The position numbers and the translations under genes are program-made. This document shows, piece by piece, positions 1-10,793 of a stretch of 64,000 bases of DNA; position 1 is the first letter of the stretch; each line of letters opens with the position of its first letter. The notes under the pieces were generated by a model, which did no database searches, was not told the origin of the DNA, and saw only the letters and a list, made by a program, of their open reading frames with translations. The stretch covers positions 2,914,001-2,978,000 of the forward strand of contig CAWAGG010000006.1 in the NCBI GenBank assembly GCA_963781595.1, written 5' to 3'. The DNA comes from JBEDUK01 sp963781595 (GTDB taxonomy: Bacteria > Actinomycetota > UBA4738).

Positions 1-993
1 GAACTGCGGACGGTACCCGTTGAAGAACGGCGTGTGGCGCCCGCCCTCCTCCTTCGACAGTACGTAGACCTGCGCCTTGAAGTGCGTGTGCGGCGTGATC
101 GAGCCGGGCTTCGCGAGCACCTGGCCGCGCTCGATCTCGTCCTTGTCCACCCCCCGCAGCAGGACGCCGACGTTGTCGCCGGCGTGGACCTCGTCGAGGA
201 GCTTGCGGAACATCTCAAGGTCGGTCGCGACCGTCTTGCGGTTCGGCCTGATGCCGACCAGCTCGACCTCGGACATCTTGTTCAGCGAACCGCGCTCGAC
301 GCGGCCGGTGGCGACCGTCCCACGGCCGGTGATCGAGAAGATGTCCTCGATCGGCATCAGGAACGGCTTGTCGAGGTCGCGCACGGGCTCCGGGATCGCC
401 TGGTCGCAGGCCGCCATCAGCTCGTCGATCTTCGCGATGGACTCGGGGTCGCCCTCGAGGGCCTTCAGCGCCGAACCCACGATGACCGGGACGTCGTCGC
501 CCGGGAACTCGTAGGACGACAGCAGCTCGCGGACCTCCAGCTCGACGAGGTCGAGCAGCTCGGGGTCGTCGACCATGTCGGCCTTGTTCAGGAACACGAC
601 GATGTACGGCACGTTCACCTGACGGGCCAGCAGCACGTGCTCGCGGGTCTGCGGCATCGGGCCGTCGGCGGCCGACACGACCAGGATCGCGCCGTCCATC
701 TGCGCGGCGCCGGTGATCATGTTCTTGATGTAGTCGGCGTGGCCCGGGCAGTCGACGTGGGCGTAGTGTCGGTTCTCGGTCTGGTACTCGACGTGGGCGA
801 TGTTGATCGTGATCCCACGCTCCTTCTCCTCGGGCGCCTTGTCGATCTGCTCGAACGGAGTGAAGTCGGCCAGGCCCTTGGCCGCGAGCACCTTGGTGAT
901 CGCGGCGGTGAGCGTCGTCTTCCCGTGGTCGATGTGCCCGATCGTGCCGATGTTCACGTGTGGCTTCGTCCGCTCGAACTTCTGCTTCGCCAT
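1..993 (-). CDS. tuf: Elongation factor Tu, 3' end outside window
   Basis: EF-Tu delivers aminoacyl-tRNA to the ribosome in a GTP-dependent way. The first 331 residues are in the window and the C-terminal part runs off the left edge. The protein starts MAKQKFERTKPHVN, with the P-loop GHIDHGKT at residues 19-26, then DCPGH and NKAD G-motifs. Start ATG at 991-993, preceded on the minus strand by a purine-rich GGAGGAG sequence. It is the last gene of the str block (rpsL, rpsG, fusA, tuf), 54 bases after fusA. Identification is secure. Confidence 0.97.
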   Translation of the reverse strand, partial: MAKQKFERTKPHVNIGTIGHIDHGKTTLTAAITKVLAAKGLADFTPFEQIDKAPEEKERGITINIAHVEYQTENRHYAHVDCPGHADYIKNMITGAAQMDGAILVVSAADGPMPQTREHVLLARQVNVPYIVVFLNKADMVDDPELLDLVELEVRELLSSYEFPGDDVPVIVGSALKALEGDPESIAKIDELMAACDQAIPEPVRDLDKPFLMPIEDIFSITGRGTVATGRVERGSLNKMSEVELVGIRPNRKTVATDLEMFRKLLDEVHAGDNVGVLLRGVDKDEIERGQVLAKPGSITPHTHFKAQVYVLSKEEGGRHTPFFNGYRPQF

Positions 994-1047
994 CTCTCCT
1001 GCTCCTCCCGGGCCCGCTGCCCGTGACTCAACCGTAAAGGTGCTTGA

Positions 1048-3228
<2,181 letters not shown>

Positions 3229-3305
3229 CTAGACCAACCCCTCCTCACGGATCGCCGGGCGACACGCGCGCCCGGCCACGGGACCATCCTCTTCGATCAC
3301 CATCG

Positions 3306-3776
3306 CTACCAGCGGTAATGGGCGAAGGCCTTGTTCGCCTCCGCCATCTTGTGCATGTCCTCGCGCCGCTTCACGGACGCGCCCTGACCGTTCGCCGCGT
3401 CCATCAGCTCGCCGACCAGGCGCTCGGACATCGAGTTCTCGCGGCGCGCCCGCGCGTTGTTCACCAGCCAGCGGAGCGCGAGCGTGGTGCCCCGGTTCGG
3501 GCGAACCTCGACCGGCACCTGGTACGACGCTCCGCCGACCCGCCGGGACTTGACCTCGAGCATCGGGCGGGCGTTCTCGACCGCCCGCTTCAGCGTGATC
3601 GCCGGGTCGTTCTGGGTGCGTTCGCTGATGACCTCCAGCGCCCGGTACACCGCTCGCTCAGCGACGTTCTTCTTGCCGTTGAGCAACACCTTGTTGATCA
3701 GCTGGGTCACCAGCGGGTTCTGATAGATCGGGTCAGGCTCGAGGTCGCGCTTCCCTGCGGGTCCCTTGCGAGGCAT
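3306..3776 (-). CDS. rpsG: 30S ribosomal protein S7
   Basis: Primary 16S rRNA-binding protein of the small-subunit head, 156 residues, the usual length. It begins MPRKGPAGKRDLEPDPIYQN, continues through VTQLINKVLLNGKKNVAERAVY, and ends with HYRW. Upstream in-frame codons (open to 4049) overlap rpsL and are not used. It follows rpsL after 11 bases and precedes fusA in the str operon. Confidence 0.97.
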   Translation of the reverse strand: MPRKGPAGKRDLEPDPIYQNPLVTQLINKVLLNGKKNVAERAVYRALEVISERTQNDPAITLKRAVENARPMLEVKSRRVGGASYQVPVEVRPNRGTTLALRWLVNNARARRENSMSERLVGELMDAANGQGASVKRREDMHKMAEANKAFAHYRW

Positions 3777-3787
3777 CGCGACGCTCC

Positions 3788-4159
<372 letters not shown>

Positions 4160-4325
4160 GGCGCTCCGTCTACCCCTTGCTCGGTTGGTCGTCCGCCGTC
4201 TCACGTGCGAACGGCGCCCGCGCGCTACCTCCGCGCGCCGCTCACGCGGCCCTGCTCGGAGGTCTGCTCGAGGGTCCCTACAGGTCACAACGCGCAGCGT
4301 GCACTGCACGATGCGCGAGCGCTCA

Positions 4326-4355
4326 ATGCTACAGACGGGCATCCGGATCTGTCAA
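4326..4355 (-). promoter_or_regulatory. Candidate str-operon promoter
   Basis: On the minus strand TTGACA (4350-4355) is followed after 18 bases by TAGCAT (4326-4331), a good sigma-70-type match pointing towards rpsL. The predicted start near 4319 would give a leader of about 160 bases. The 341-base gap 4160-4500 holds this promoter, a 10-base direct repeat CGCCGGGGCA (4451-4470 and part of a third copy) and the box of the divergent gene at 4501. I see no gene in it. Confidence 0.6.
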
Positions 4356-4485
4356 CGCCGTCACCTGCGGGAACGACGCGACACCTCCGGACCTTTCGTC
4401 GCGTGCCCATCGATCGTACCGCGCGCCCCGCCTTCCGGCCGCCTCGGGCGCGCCGGGGCACGCCGGGGCACGCCGGAGCCGCTCC

Positions 4486-4491
4486 TATACT
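4486..4491 (+). promoter_or_regulatory. -10 box of leaderless sulfotransferase gene
   Basis: TATACT ends 9 bases before the ATG at 4501, with no -35 match and no Shine-Dalgarno sequence. This fits a leaderless transcript. Confidence 0.5.
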
Positions 4492-4500
4492 CGGGCGTCT

Positions 4501-5490
4501 ATGTCGGTTGCCGGCCCGTTCCGTCGATTCCGCACGAAGTGGAAACGCCGGCGGTCGCGCAACTTCCAGCGCAGCGTCTGGCGCGAACTCGCCGGCGGGT
4601 CCCTGGGCCAGTTGTACCTGGATCGCGGGGGTGGGCCCGAGGACGCCGTGCTGCTCGCGGGCCACGACCGGTCCGGGACGACGTGGCTCGCCGAGGCGCT
4701 CAACTACCGGAAGGACTTCCGCTACATGTACGAACCCTTCCGGCCGGGCCGCATGGACGCGACCGCAGTCTTCACGCCCCGGCTCTACCTGCGTCCGGAC
4801 CGGCGCGACCCGACGTACGTCCAGAGCGCCGCGGCGGTGCTCTCTGGGCAGGTGCGGAACCTGTGGGTGGACAAGTACAACCGGGTGCCACTGCCGAGGC
4901 GACGACTGGTGAAGGAGGTCCGCAGCAACCTGCTGCTGCCGTGGCTCGCAGCCACCTTCCCCCGGACGCGCATCGTGTTCGTGATGCGCCACCCCTGCGC
5001 GGTCGTCAACTCCGAGCGCAAGCTCTCGGACTCGTGGCACATCGATCTCTCGCGGTTCCTGTCGCAGCCGAACCTGATGGCGGACCACCTCGAGCCGTAC
5101 CGCGAGCGCTTGGAGGCGGCATCCACGGACTGGGAGAAACGCGTCTACGTCTGGTGCATCGAGAACACGATCCCGGTCACGTCCCTGGACCCGGCGCGCG
5201 TGCATTTCGCCTTCTACGAGGACTTCTGCGTCTGCCCGGAGGACGAGCTGCGACGGCTGTTCTCCTTCGTGGGTTTGGCGTACGACCGCGCGGCGCTCAC
5301 GACGCTGGCGAGGCCGTCGGCGACGAGCCGTAAGGACAGCGCCGTGGTCTCGGGCGAGGACCTGGTGGAGGCGTGGCGCGGCAGCGTGACGCCGGACGAG
5401 CTGGCGGCGACGATGTCCGTCGTCGAGCTGTTCGGTCTGGACCGGATCTACACGTCGGACCCGATGCCGAGGTGGCGACCCGGCCGCTGA
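4501..5490 (+). CDS. Sulfotransferase family protein
   Basis: Predicted PAPS-dependent sulfotransferase, 329 residues; acceptor unknown, presumably a surface glycan given the neighbours. The 5'-phosphosulfate loop is GHDRSGTTWL (residues 54-63) and the 3'-phosphate site is RHPCAVVNS (163-171). The N-terminus is basic (RRFRTKWKRRRSRN) with no clear signal peptide. I chose ATG 4501 over upstream in-frame codons because homology and the TATACT box both point to it. It converges with the glycosyltransferase gene at 5551 and is divergent from rpsL. It is less similar to the other sulfotransferases in the window than those at 20751 and 31222 are to each other. Confidence 0.85.
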   Translation: MSVAGPFRRFRTKWKRRRSRNFQRSVWRELAGGSLGQLYLDRGGGPEDAVLLAGHDRSGTTWLAEALNYRKDFRYMYEPFRPGRMDATAVFTPRLYLRPDRRDPTYVQSAAAVLSGQVRNLWVDKYNRVPLPRRRLVKEVRSNLLLPWLAATFPRTRIVFVMRHPCAVVNSERKLSDSWHIDLSRFLSQPNLMADHLEPYRERLEAASTDWEKRVYVWCIENTIPVTSLDPARVHFAFYEDFCVCPEDELRRLFSFVGLAYDRAALTTLARPSATSRKDSAVVSGEDLVEAWRGSVTPDELAATMSVVELFGLDRIYTSDPMPRWRPGR

Positions 5491-5514
5491 GGACCATCCG
5501 GCCGCTGAGGACCA
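5481..5514. repeat. Two-copy 18-base tandem repeat
   Basis: CGGCCGCTGAGGACCA occurs at 5481-5496 and again at 5499-5514. The first copy contains the stop codon of the sulfotransferase gene, so the duplication lies exactly in the convergent 3' region. Confidence 0.75.
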
Positions 5515-5550
5515 CCCGCCCGCTCGGGCCGCTCCGCCCGCCGCTCCCGC

Positions 5551-6702
5551 TCAGCCTTCGGCCAACCCGCGAGCACGCGCGACGTCGCGGAAGAACCGAT
5601 CGTGCTCCTCGGCGATCAGATCCCAGGTGTAGCGCTCGCGGATCCGCGCACGGGCGCGTTCGCCGATCGTGCGGACCTCGTCGGGATGGGCGTCGGCCCA
5701 CCGGATCCGCTCGCTCAGGGACCCGGGCTCCTTGCGCCAGACCAGCCCGTCCTCGCCGATCACCTCGGTGTTGAAGTCCGTCCCGAGCACGATCGCGCAG
5801 TTCCCGCACCCCATCGCCTTGAGCAGGGACGGGTTCGTCCCGCCCATCTCGTGGCCGTGCAGGTAGGCGTAGCACCCGAGGTGGAGCTTCTCGACGAGCA
5901 TCGGCCCGTACACGGGACCGAGGAACCTGACCCGGTGGCCGCGCGCCAGCTCCTGCACGTACCTCCAGTACGGCGTCTCGTAGTTCATGCCGCCGGCGAT
6001 CACGAGCTCGCGATCGGAGCCGGACGCGACGAATCCCCGGATCAGGTGGTGGATGTTGTTGTCGGGTTCGATGCGGCACGCGATCAGGTAGTAGCCCCCG
6101 GGCGTGCAGTCCCACTGGTCCAGCGCGCCGTCGGGCAGGTCGCTCAGCAGGTAGGCGCCGTTCGTGATGTAGGCCGAATCCCGCCCGTAGCGCTCGCAGT
6201 AGTACCGCTGGATCGCCTGCGAATCGGAGACCAGATCGGCCCCGGCCGCCTTCGCGGTGCACCACTCCGCGAAGCGCATGTAGCGCTGGCCGCCGCCACG
6301 CTTCCACTTCGGGCGGCGCCACTCGATCCCGTCCGTGTTGATCACGACCGCGCGCCGGCGCACGAGCGGCCGAGCCATCGCCCACAGGGGCGCGCTCGGG
6401 GTGCCGAGCACGTAGTAGATGTCAACGTCACGCCGGAGGGAGTCAGCCAACGAGACCGTCTCGTGGGAGATGCGTTCGAGCTCGCGGTTCTTCAGGTACG
6501 GGGTGTAGACGAGCTGGACACCCTTGTACTCCTCGCCGGGCTGCCGGCCCGAGTACTCCTCGCGGCAGTAGACCGTCACCCGGTGGCCCAGGTCGACGAG
6601 CCGGGTGGAGAGCTCCTCGGCGAACGTCTCGAACCCCGTCCAGCATTGGGGGATGCCGCGGCAACCCATGATCGCGATGTGCAGGCCGGTGCCTCCGTTC
6701 AT
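5551..6702 (-). CDS. Glycosyltransferase family 4 with DUF1972 N-terminus
   Basis: Predicted cytoplasmic glycosyltransferase adding a sugar (often rhamnose in this family) to a lipid-linked glycan, 383 residues. The N-terminal motif IAIMGCRGIPQCWTGFETFA matches the DUF1972 type. A GT-B C-terminal domain follows, with HEMGGTNPSLLKAMGCGNC as the nucleotide-sugar site. Start ATG 6702 overlaps the rfbD stop (ATGA), so translation is probably coupled. It is the last gene of a minus-strand operon rfbC, epimerase, rfbD, GT. The upstream open frame (to 6924) lies inside rfbD and is not used. Confidence 0.88.
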   Translation of the reverse strand: MNGGTGLHIAIMGCRGIPQCWTGFETFAEELSTRLVDLGHRVTVYCREEYSGRQPGEEYKGVQLVYTPYLKNRELERISHETVSLADSLRRDVDIYYVLGTPSAPLWAMARPLVRRRAVVINTDGIEWRRPKWKRGGGQRYMRFAEWCTAKAAGADLVSDSQAIQRYYCERYGRDSAYITNGAYLLSDLPDGALDQWDCTPGGYYLIACRIEPDNNIHHLIRGFVASGSDRELVIAGGMNYETPYWRYVQELARGHRVRFLGPVYGPMLVEKLHLGCYAYLHGHEMGGTNPSLLKAMGCGNCAIVLGTDFNTEVIGEDGLVWRKEPGSLSERIRWADAHPDEVRTIGERARARIRERYTWDLIAEEHDRFFRDVARARGLAEG

Positions 6703-7574
6703 CGTCCTGCCGCCCCCCCGAGCGGCTCGCGCTGCGCCAGGTACCAGGCTAACGCCTCCCGCCACGGGCGGCTGGGAGGCAGGCCGAGGCGTGCGCTCTT
6801 CGTGTCCAGCAGGACCGAGTACCTGGGACGGCGAACGCCCTGATCGCCCGCGGGCCGCGGTGAGAGCCGGGCCTCGACGCCGGCGAGCTCGAAGATCGCC
6901 CGCGCGAACCGGTACCACGAGCACGATCCCGCGTTCGTGACGTGATAGGTCCCCGGGGGGACCTCACGTTCGAGCAGCAGCAAGATCCGTTCGGCCATGT
7001 CGTGGGTGGCGGACGGCGAGAACACCTGGTCGTCCACGACCGAGATCTCCTCGCCGGCGGTCGCCTTCGCGAGCATCGTCTCGACGAAGTTGCCACCCTT
7101 GCCGGAGCTGCCCGCGTGGCCGAACAATCCCGAGCCCCGGACGATCAGACCGTCCGGGCACGCCTCCATCACGACCGATTCGCCGGCGACCTTCGACGCT
7201 CCGTACACGTTCACCGGGCGGGGCGGATCGTCCTCGGCGTAGCCCCCCGGCCGCTCGCCGTCGAAGACGTAGTCCGAGCTCACGAACACGGCTCGCGCGC
7301 CGTGGGCCCGGGCGGCCCTCGCAACCGTGCCCGCGCCCAGCGCGTTGACCGCGAAGGCGCGCTCGGGTTCCTCCTCGCACCGTTCGACCTTGTGGAAGGC
7401 CGCCGCGTCGACCACGGCATCCGGGGCGGCGTCCGCGATCGCGCGCTCCACCGTCGCGGGTTCCGTGACGTCGACCTCCCCGCGGGATGGCGCGACCAGG
7501 TCGTGACGACCGGCCGCGACCGCCCGCAGATCGGAGCCGAGCTGGCCGGACCCGCCGATCAGGAGGACCCGCAC
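6699..7574 (-). CDS. rfbD: dTDP-4-dehydrorhamnose reductase-like SDR
   Basis: Predicted to reduce dTDP-4-dehydrorhamnose to dTDP-L-rhamnose, 291 residues. The Rossmann motif GGSGQLG is at residues 7-13; SSDYVFDG and YGASKVAGE contain the catalytic Tyr-x-x-x-Lys. Start is GTG 7574, 9 bases after the epimerase gene, and the stop overlaps the glycosyltransferase start. Next to rfbC this makes a rhamnose branch, although rfbA and rfbB are not in the window. Reduction of a related deoxysugar is possible. Confidence 0.88.
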   Translation of the reverse strand: MRVLLIGGSGQLGSDLRAVAAGRHDLVAPSRGEVDVTEPATVERAIADAAPDAVVDAAAFHKVERCEEEPERAFAVNALGAGTVARAARAHGARAVFVSSDYVFDGERPGGYAEDDPPRPVNVYGASKVAGESVVMEACPDGLIVRGSGLFGHAGSSGKGGNFVETMLAKATAGEEISVVDDQVFSPSATHDMAERILLLLEREVPPGTYHVTNAGSCSWYRFARAIFELAGVEARLSPRPAGDQGVRRPRYSVLLDTKSARLGLPPSRPWREALAWYLAQREPLGGAAGR

Positions 7575-7583
7575 CGTCGCCGT

Positions 7584-8687
7584 CTACCGGCTCTCGCCGG
7601 CGCGCTCCCGGAGGTCGTGGATCGGCGGGTTCGTCCAGTCGGGCTTCGACAGGACGTACCCGTGTGTCCGGACGATCTCGACCGACTCCTCGAGCAGCTT
7701 CATCCACTCGATGTTGTAGTAGCGGGGGTTCGAGAAGTCGTCGTAGCCGCGTCGCCGGATCTCTTCGACCATGTGCCGGATCGACTCCTCGACGGTGACG
7801 CGTGGCTGGAACCCGAGCTGGTGGAGGATCTTCTCACCCGACACCCGGTAGGAGCGGACGAGCCGGTACGAGTAGTCGACGTCCAGCTCGCAGGGGACCC
7901 CGATCTCGTTGAGGGCGTGCTTGACGCGCATCGCGAGCTCGGAGATCCGGAAGTTCCCCGCCGTGAGGTTGAAGACCTGTCCCCGGATCTGCTCCTCATC
8001 GGATTCGAGGGCCATCAGGTAGGCGCGGCACACGTCCTGGACGTCGATCAGCGGACGCCACATCGCGCCGCCGTAGTGGACCGATAGCGTCCCCCGCGAG
8101 AGCGCGTCCTTGACGAACGCGTTCACGACCAGGTCGTAGCGCATCCGAGGCGAGAAGCCGAAGACCGTGCCCTTGCGGAAGGCGACCGGCGCGAACGCGT
8201 CGCCGGCCATCGCGAGGATCGCCCGCTCCGCCGCGAGCTTCGACGTGGCGTACGCCGCCCGCGGCTCGACGTCGGCGGTCTCGTCCAGGAGCACGTCCCT
8301 GGCCTCCTCCCCGACGCCCCGGTCGTAGATCGAGCAGGTCGAGGCGAAGACCATGCGCGGGACGCCGGCCTCCTTCGCGACCTGCGCGACGCGGATCGAC
8401 GCGTGGGTGTTGAGCTCCTCGTTCGCCTTCGGGTTGAACTCGGCGGTGGGGTCGTTCGACAGGCCGCCCATGTTGATGACGGCCCCGCAGCCGTCGAGAT
8501 GCTTGGGCTCGAGGTCGCGCATGTCCTCGACCAGCAGCTCGACGCGGTCGCGGAACGGCTCGATCGGCGCCCGTCCGAAGAACATCCGATCGAACACCTT
8601 GACCGAGTAGCCCTTGGCCAGGAGCTCGTCGACCAGCACGCAGCCGACGTAGCCGGCCCCGCCGACGACCATCACCTTGTCGTTCAT
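7584..8687 (-). CDS. NAD-dependent sugar epimerase/dehydratase
   Basis: Extended SDR of 367 residues acting on a nucleotide sugar. The NAD motif GGAGYVG is at residues 9-15; STCSIY and YATSKLAAE supply Ser and Tyr-x-x-x-Lys. The C-terminal half has the substrate-binding region with WRPLIDVQDVCRAYLMAL. Start ATG 8687 has AAGGAG four bases upstream; the longer open frame to 9152 overlaps rfbC and is rejected. It lies between rfbC and rfbD, so a role in making the same or a second deoxysugar is likely, but substrate specificity cannot be read. Confidence 0.85.
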   Translation of the reverse strand: MNDKVMVVGGAGYVGCVLVDELLAKGYSVKVFDRMFFGRAPIEPFRDRVELLVEDMRDLEPKHLDGCGAVINMGGLSNDPTAEFNPKANEELNTHASIRVAQVAKEAGVPRMVFASTCSIYDRGVGEEARDVLLDETADVEPRAAYATSKLAAERAILAMAGDAFAPVAFRKGTVFGFSPRMRYDLVVNAFVKDALSRGTLSVHYGGAMWRPLIDVQDVCRAYLMALESDEEQIRGQVFNLTAGNFRISELAMRVKHALNEIGVPCELDVDYSYRLVRSYRVSGEKILHQLGFQPRVTVEESIRHMVEEIRRRGYDDFSNPRYYNIEWMKLLEESVEIVRTHGYVLSKPDWTNPPIHDLRERAGESR

Positions 8688-8735
8688 AGGACTCCTTCTC
8701 GACGTGAGATCGGGGTGGGAAGGGGGAGCGCCGCG

Positions 8736-8764
8736 ATGATAGATCAGCCGGTCGGGGCGAACAA
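8736..8764 (-). promoter_or_regulatory. Candidate internal promoter before the epimerase gene
   Basis: On the minus strand TTGTTC (8759-8764), a 17-base spacer and TATCAT (8736-8741) lie in the 119-base gap between rfbC and the epimerase gene. The epimerase-rfbD-GT set may be transcribed separately from rfbC. Confidence 0.45.
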
Positions 8765-8806
8765 CGACCCACCGGGGAGGGGACCGAGCGGCCGACCCGG
8801 GGTCGC

Positions 8807-9349
8807 TCATGCGGCGAACGGCGGCGGGTCCCGCAGCACCTCCTCGAGCGACGGGTTCGTCCGATCCCGGTCCGACAGGATCGGGTCGGCCGCGGTCCAG
8901 TCGATCCCGAGCCCCGGATCGTCCCAGGCGATCCCGAACTCGTCGGCGCCCGTGTAGTAGTTGTCCACCATGTAGTGGAGCAGCACGTCGCGCTGCGCGT
9001 AGAACCCGTGCGCTACGCCCTTCGGGATGTACAGGCCGTGGAGGCCCTGATCCGCATCCAGGGGAACCGCGGTCCCCACGCCCTCGGTCGGGGAACCCGT
9101 CCGGAGGTCGTAGAGGCCGACGATCGCGGCGCCCGTGTAGAAGTTCCACCAATCGGCCTGAGCGCGGTGGAAGTGCAGGCCCCGCAGGACCCTGGCCTTC
9201 GACCGCGAGATGTTCCCCTGCACCATCTCGCGCCCACCCGGGATCCAGGACCGCCGATAGTCCTCGGTGAACGAACCCCTGCCGTCGGGGTGGCTGGTCA
9301 AGGGGAACAGGAGCACGCCGTCGATCCCCACGTCGACGCTGTCCGGCAT
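8807..9349 (-). CDS. rfbC: dTDP-4-dehydrorhamnose 3,5-epimerase-like protein
   Basis: Cupin-fold epimerase of 180 residues, predicted to convert dTDP-4-dehydro-6-deoxyglucose to the rhamno form. Characteristic segments are DGRGSFTEDYR, RGLHFHRAQADWW (catalytic His region), YIPKGVAHGFYA and DPGLGIDW. Start ATG 9349 has GGGAGGT just upstream; longer frames enter the divergent promoter region. It is the first gene of the rhamnose operon and divergent from the GH5 gene, with 142 bases between them. Some family members act on other 4-keto sugars. Confidence 0.9.
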   Translation of the reverse strand: MPDSVDVGIDGVLLFPLTSHPDGRGSFTEDYRRSWIPGGREMVQGNISRSKARVLRGLHFHRAQADWWNFYTGAAIVGLYDLRTGSPTEGVGTAVPLDADQGLHGLYIPKGVAHGFYAQRDVLLHYMVDNYYTGADEFGIAWDDPGLGIDWTAADPILSDRDRTNPSLEEVLRDPPPFAA

Positions 9350-9478
9350 GGGTACCTCCCTTCGGGCTGGGGCGCTGCGGGCGAACGCGCGCCGAAGGCC
9401 CGGGAACATATCACGCGGCCGCAACCGGACCGTCACGAGGATGCAACGTCCGAGGGCGGGCGCTGTGAGGGCCACTGC

Positions 9479-9484
9479 TACGCT
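9479..9484 (+). promoter_or_regulatory. -10 box of the GH5-like gene
   Basis: TACGCT ends 7 bases before the GTG at 9492. The rest of the divergent gap 9350-9491 holds a weak minus-strand TATGTT candidate for rfbC and nothing else I can name. Confidence 0.4.
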
Positions 9485-9491
9485 CCAGCGC

Positions 9492-10760
9492 GTGTTCCCC
9501 TCCAGGCGCCCGACCGCCGGCGCCGGCCGTCAGACCGACGATCGCATGGGCCGCAGCGCACGAGGCGCCCCACGGCCGTCGGCCGCGCGCCGGATCGCGA
9601 CCACGGTGGCCGTCGTCGCGACGGTCTCGACCCTGTCGACCGCGTGCCACAGCGAGCAGCCCCCACCTCCGGACATCGTCGGCCCGCAGGCCGCCCGGAT
9701 CCGAGGGCCGATCCACACCGACGCGACCTCGATCGTCGATGCGACCGGCGCGGCCGTTCGCTTCACCGGCGTCGGGGTACGCGACTACGTCGAGGTCGGC
9801 CCGTCCGACGCGGGCTGCGTGGGCAGCCCCTCGCGGCGCGAGGTGACGGACATCAGCGACTGGGGGTTCAACTCGGTCAGGATCCCGCTCGCCTGGGCGA
9901 ACATCGAGCCGAACCCACCGGCGCAGGCCTCGGACGGCACGCTCACCCACGCGTGGGACGCGGCCTACCTGTCGAACCTGGATGCGTTCGTCGACCAGCT
10001 CACGTCGCGCGGCGTGGCGGTCTTCTTCACGATCCACAACAAGTTCGGGTCGAACGGCGACAAGGGCTCGTGCAACCTGTCGTCGATGCCGGCGTGGATG
10101 TATCCGCAGGGCATCGACGACGGCGCGGCGGCTCGATGCGACTTCCTCGAGGGCGTCACCCAACCGGGTGCGCCGCAGAGCATCTGGGACGGCTACGCGG
10201 CCGTGTGGGAGATGCTCGCCGCTCGCTATGCGGACAACCCATCGGTCGTGGCCGCCGACATGGTCAACGAACCGTACGTGTCCGGGCCGTGCGGCCCCGG
10301 CGACACGCGGCTCCCCGAGCTGTACCAGCAGGTCGGGACCGCGATCCGGCGGGCGAACCCGGACATGGCGCTGATCTTCGAGGACTCGCCGCCCCGTCAG
10401 GCGCTCGGCGGGAAGTTCGAGCTGCAGCAGCCGCCACCGTTCCCGAACGTCATCTACTCCTACCACCTGTACCAGCCGAACTGGGACCCCGACGGGAAGG
10501 CCGTGAACGATGCCTACATGGCCCGCGCCCAGGCGTGGAAGGTGCCGCTGCTCGTCGGCGAGTTCAACGCGTTCGGCTACTCGGCGCCCGGCGCAGGCTA
10601 CGACGAGCGGTGGTCCGAGGACACCGCGGCCGCGCTCGTGTACTGGAGGCGGAGCGACGTCAGCTGGATGGCGTGGGCGTACAGCGGCGGGAACCACCTC
10701 ATCAACCGCGACGGATCGCCGCGAGCCGACCTGATCTCCGCGTTCCAGAAGGGCTTCTAG
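9492..10760 (+). CDS. GH5-type glycoside hydrolase, predicted lipoprotein
   Basis: Predicted cell-surface glycanase, about 422 residues. A hydrophobic segment followed by LSTAC looks like a lipobox, so the enzyme would be lipid-anchored outside the membrane. The TIM barrel shows FNSVRIPLAW, then MVNEPYV with the acid/base Glu and LVGEFNAFG with the nucleophile Glu, the two GH5/clan A signatures. The start could be GTG 9492 (behind a TACGCT box) or ATG 9546, which gives a shorter signal peptide. Divergent from rfbC and convergent with the ligase gene. It may trim or process the exported polysaccharide. Confidence 0.82.
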   Translation: MFPSRRPTAGAGRQTDDRMGRSARGAPRPSAARRIATTVAVVATVSTLSTACHSEQPPPPDIVGPQAARIRGPIHTDATSIVDATGAAVRFTGVGVRDYVEVGPSDAGCVGSPSRREVTDISDWGFNSVRIPLAWANIEPNPPAQASDGTLTHAWDAAYLSNLDAFVDQLTSRGVAVFFTIHNKFGSNGDKGSCNLSSMPAWMYPQGIDDGAAARCDFLEGVTQPGAPQSIWDGYAAVWEMLAARYADNPSVVAADMVNEPYVSGPCGPGDTRLPELYQQVGTAIRRANPDMALIFEDSPPRQALGGKFELQQPPPFPNVIYSYHLYQPNWDPDGKAVNDAYMARAQAWKVPLLVGEFNAFGYSAPGAGYDERWSEDTAAALVYWRRSDVSWMAWAYSGGNHLINRDGSPRADLISAFQKGF

Positions 10761-10793
10761 CCCGACCGGCTCGCGCGCTCGACGGCCCTCGCG

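Noticed and set aside
4451..4476. CGCCGGGGCA direct repeats as an operator
   Set aside because: Two and a half copies in GC-rich sequence without symmetry; more likely low-complexity drift.
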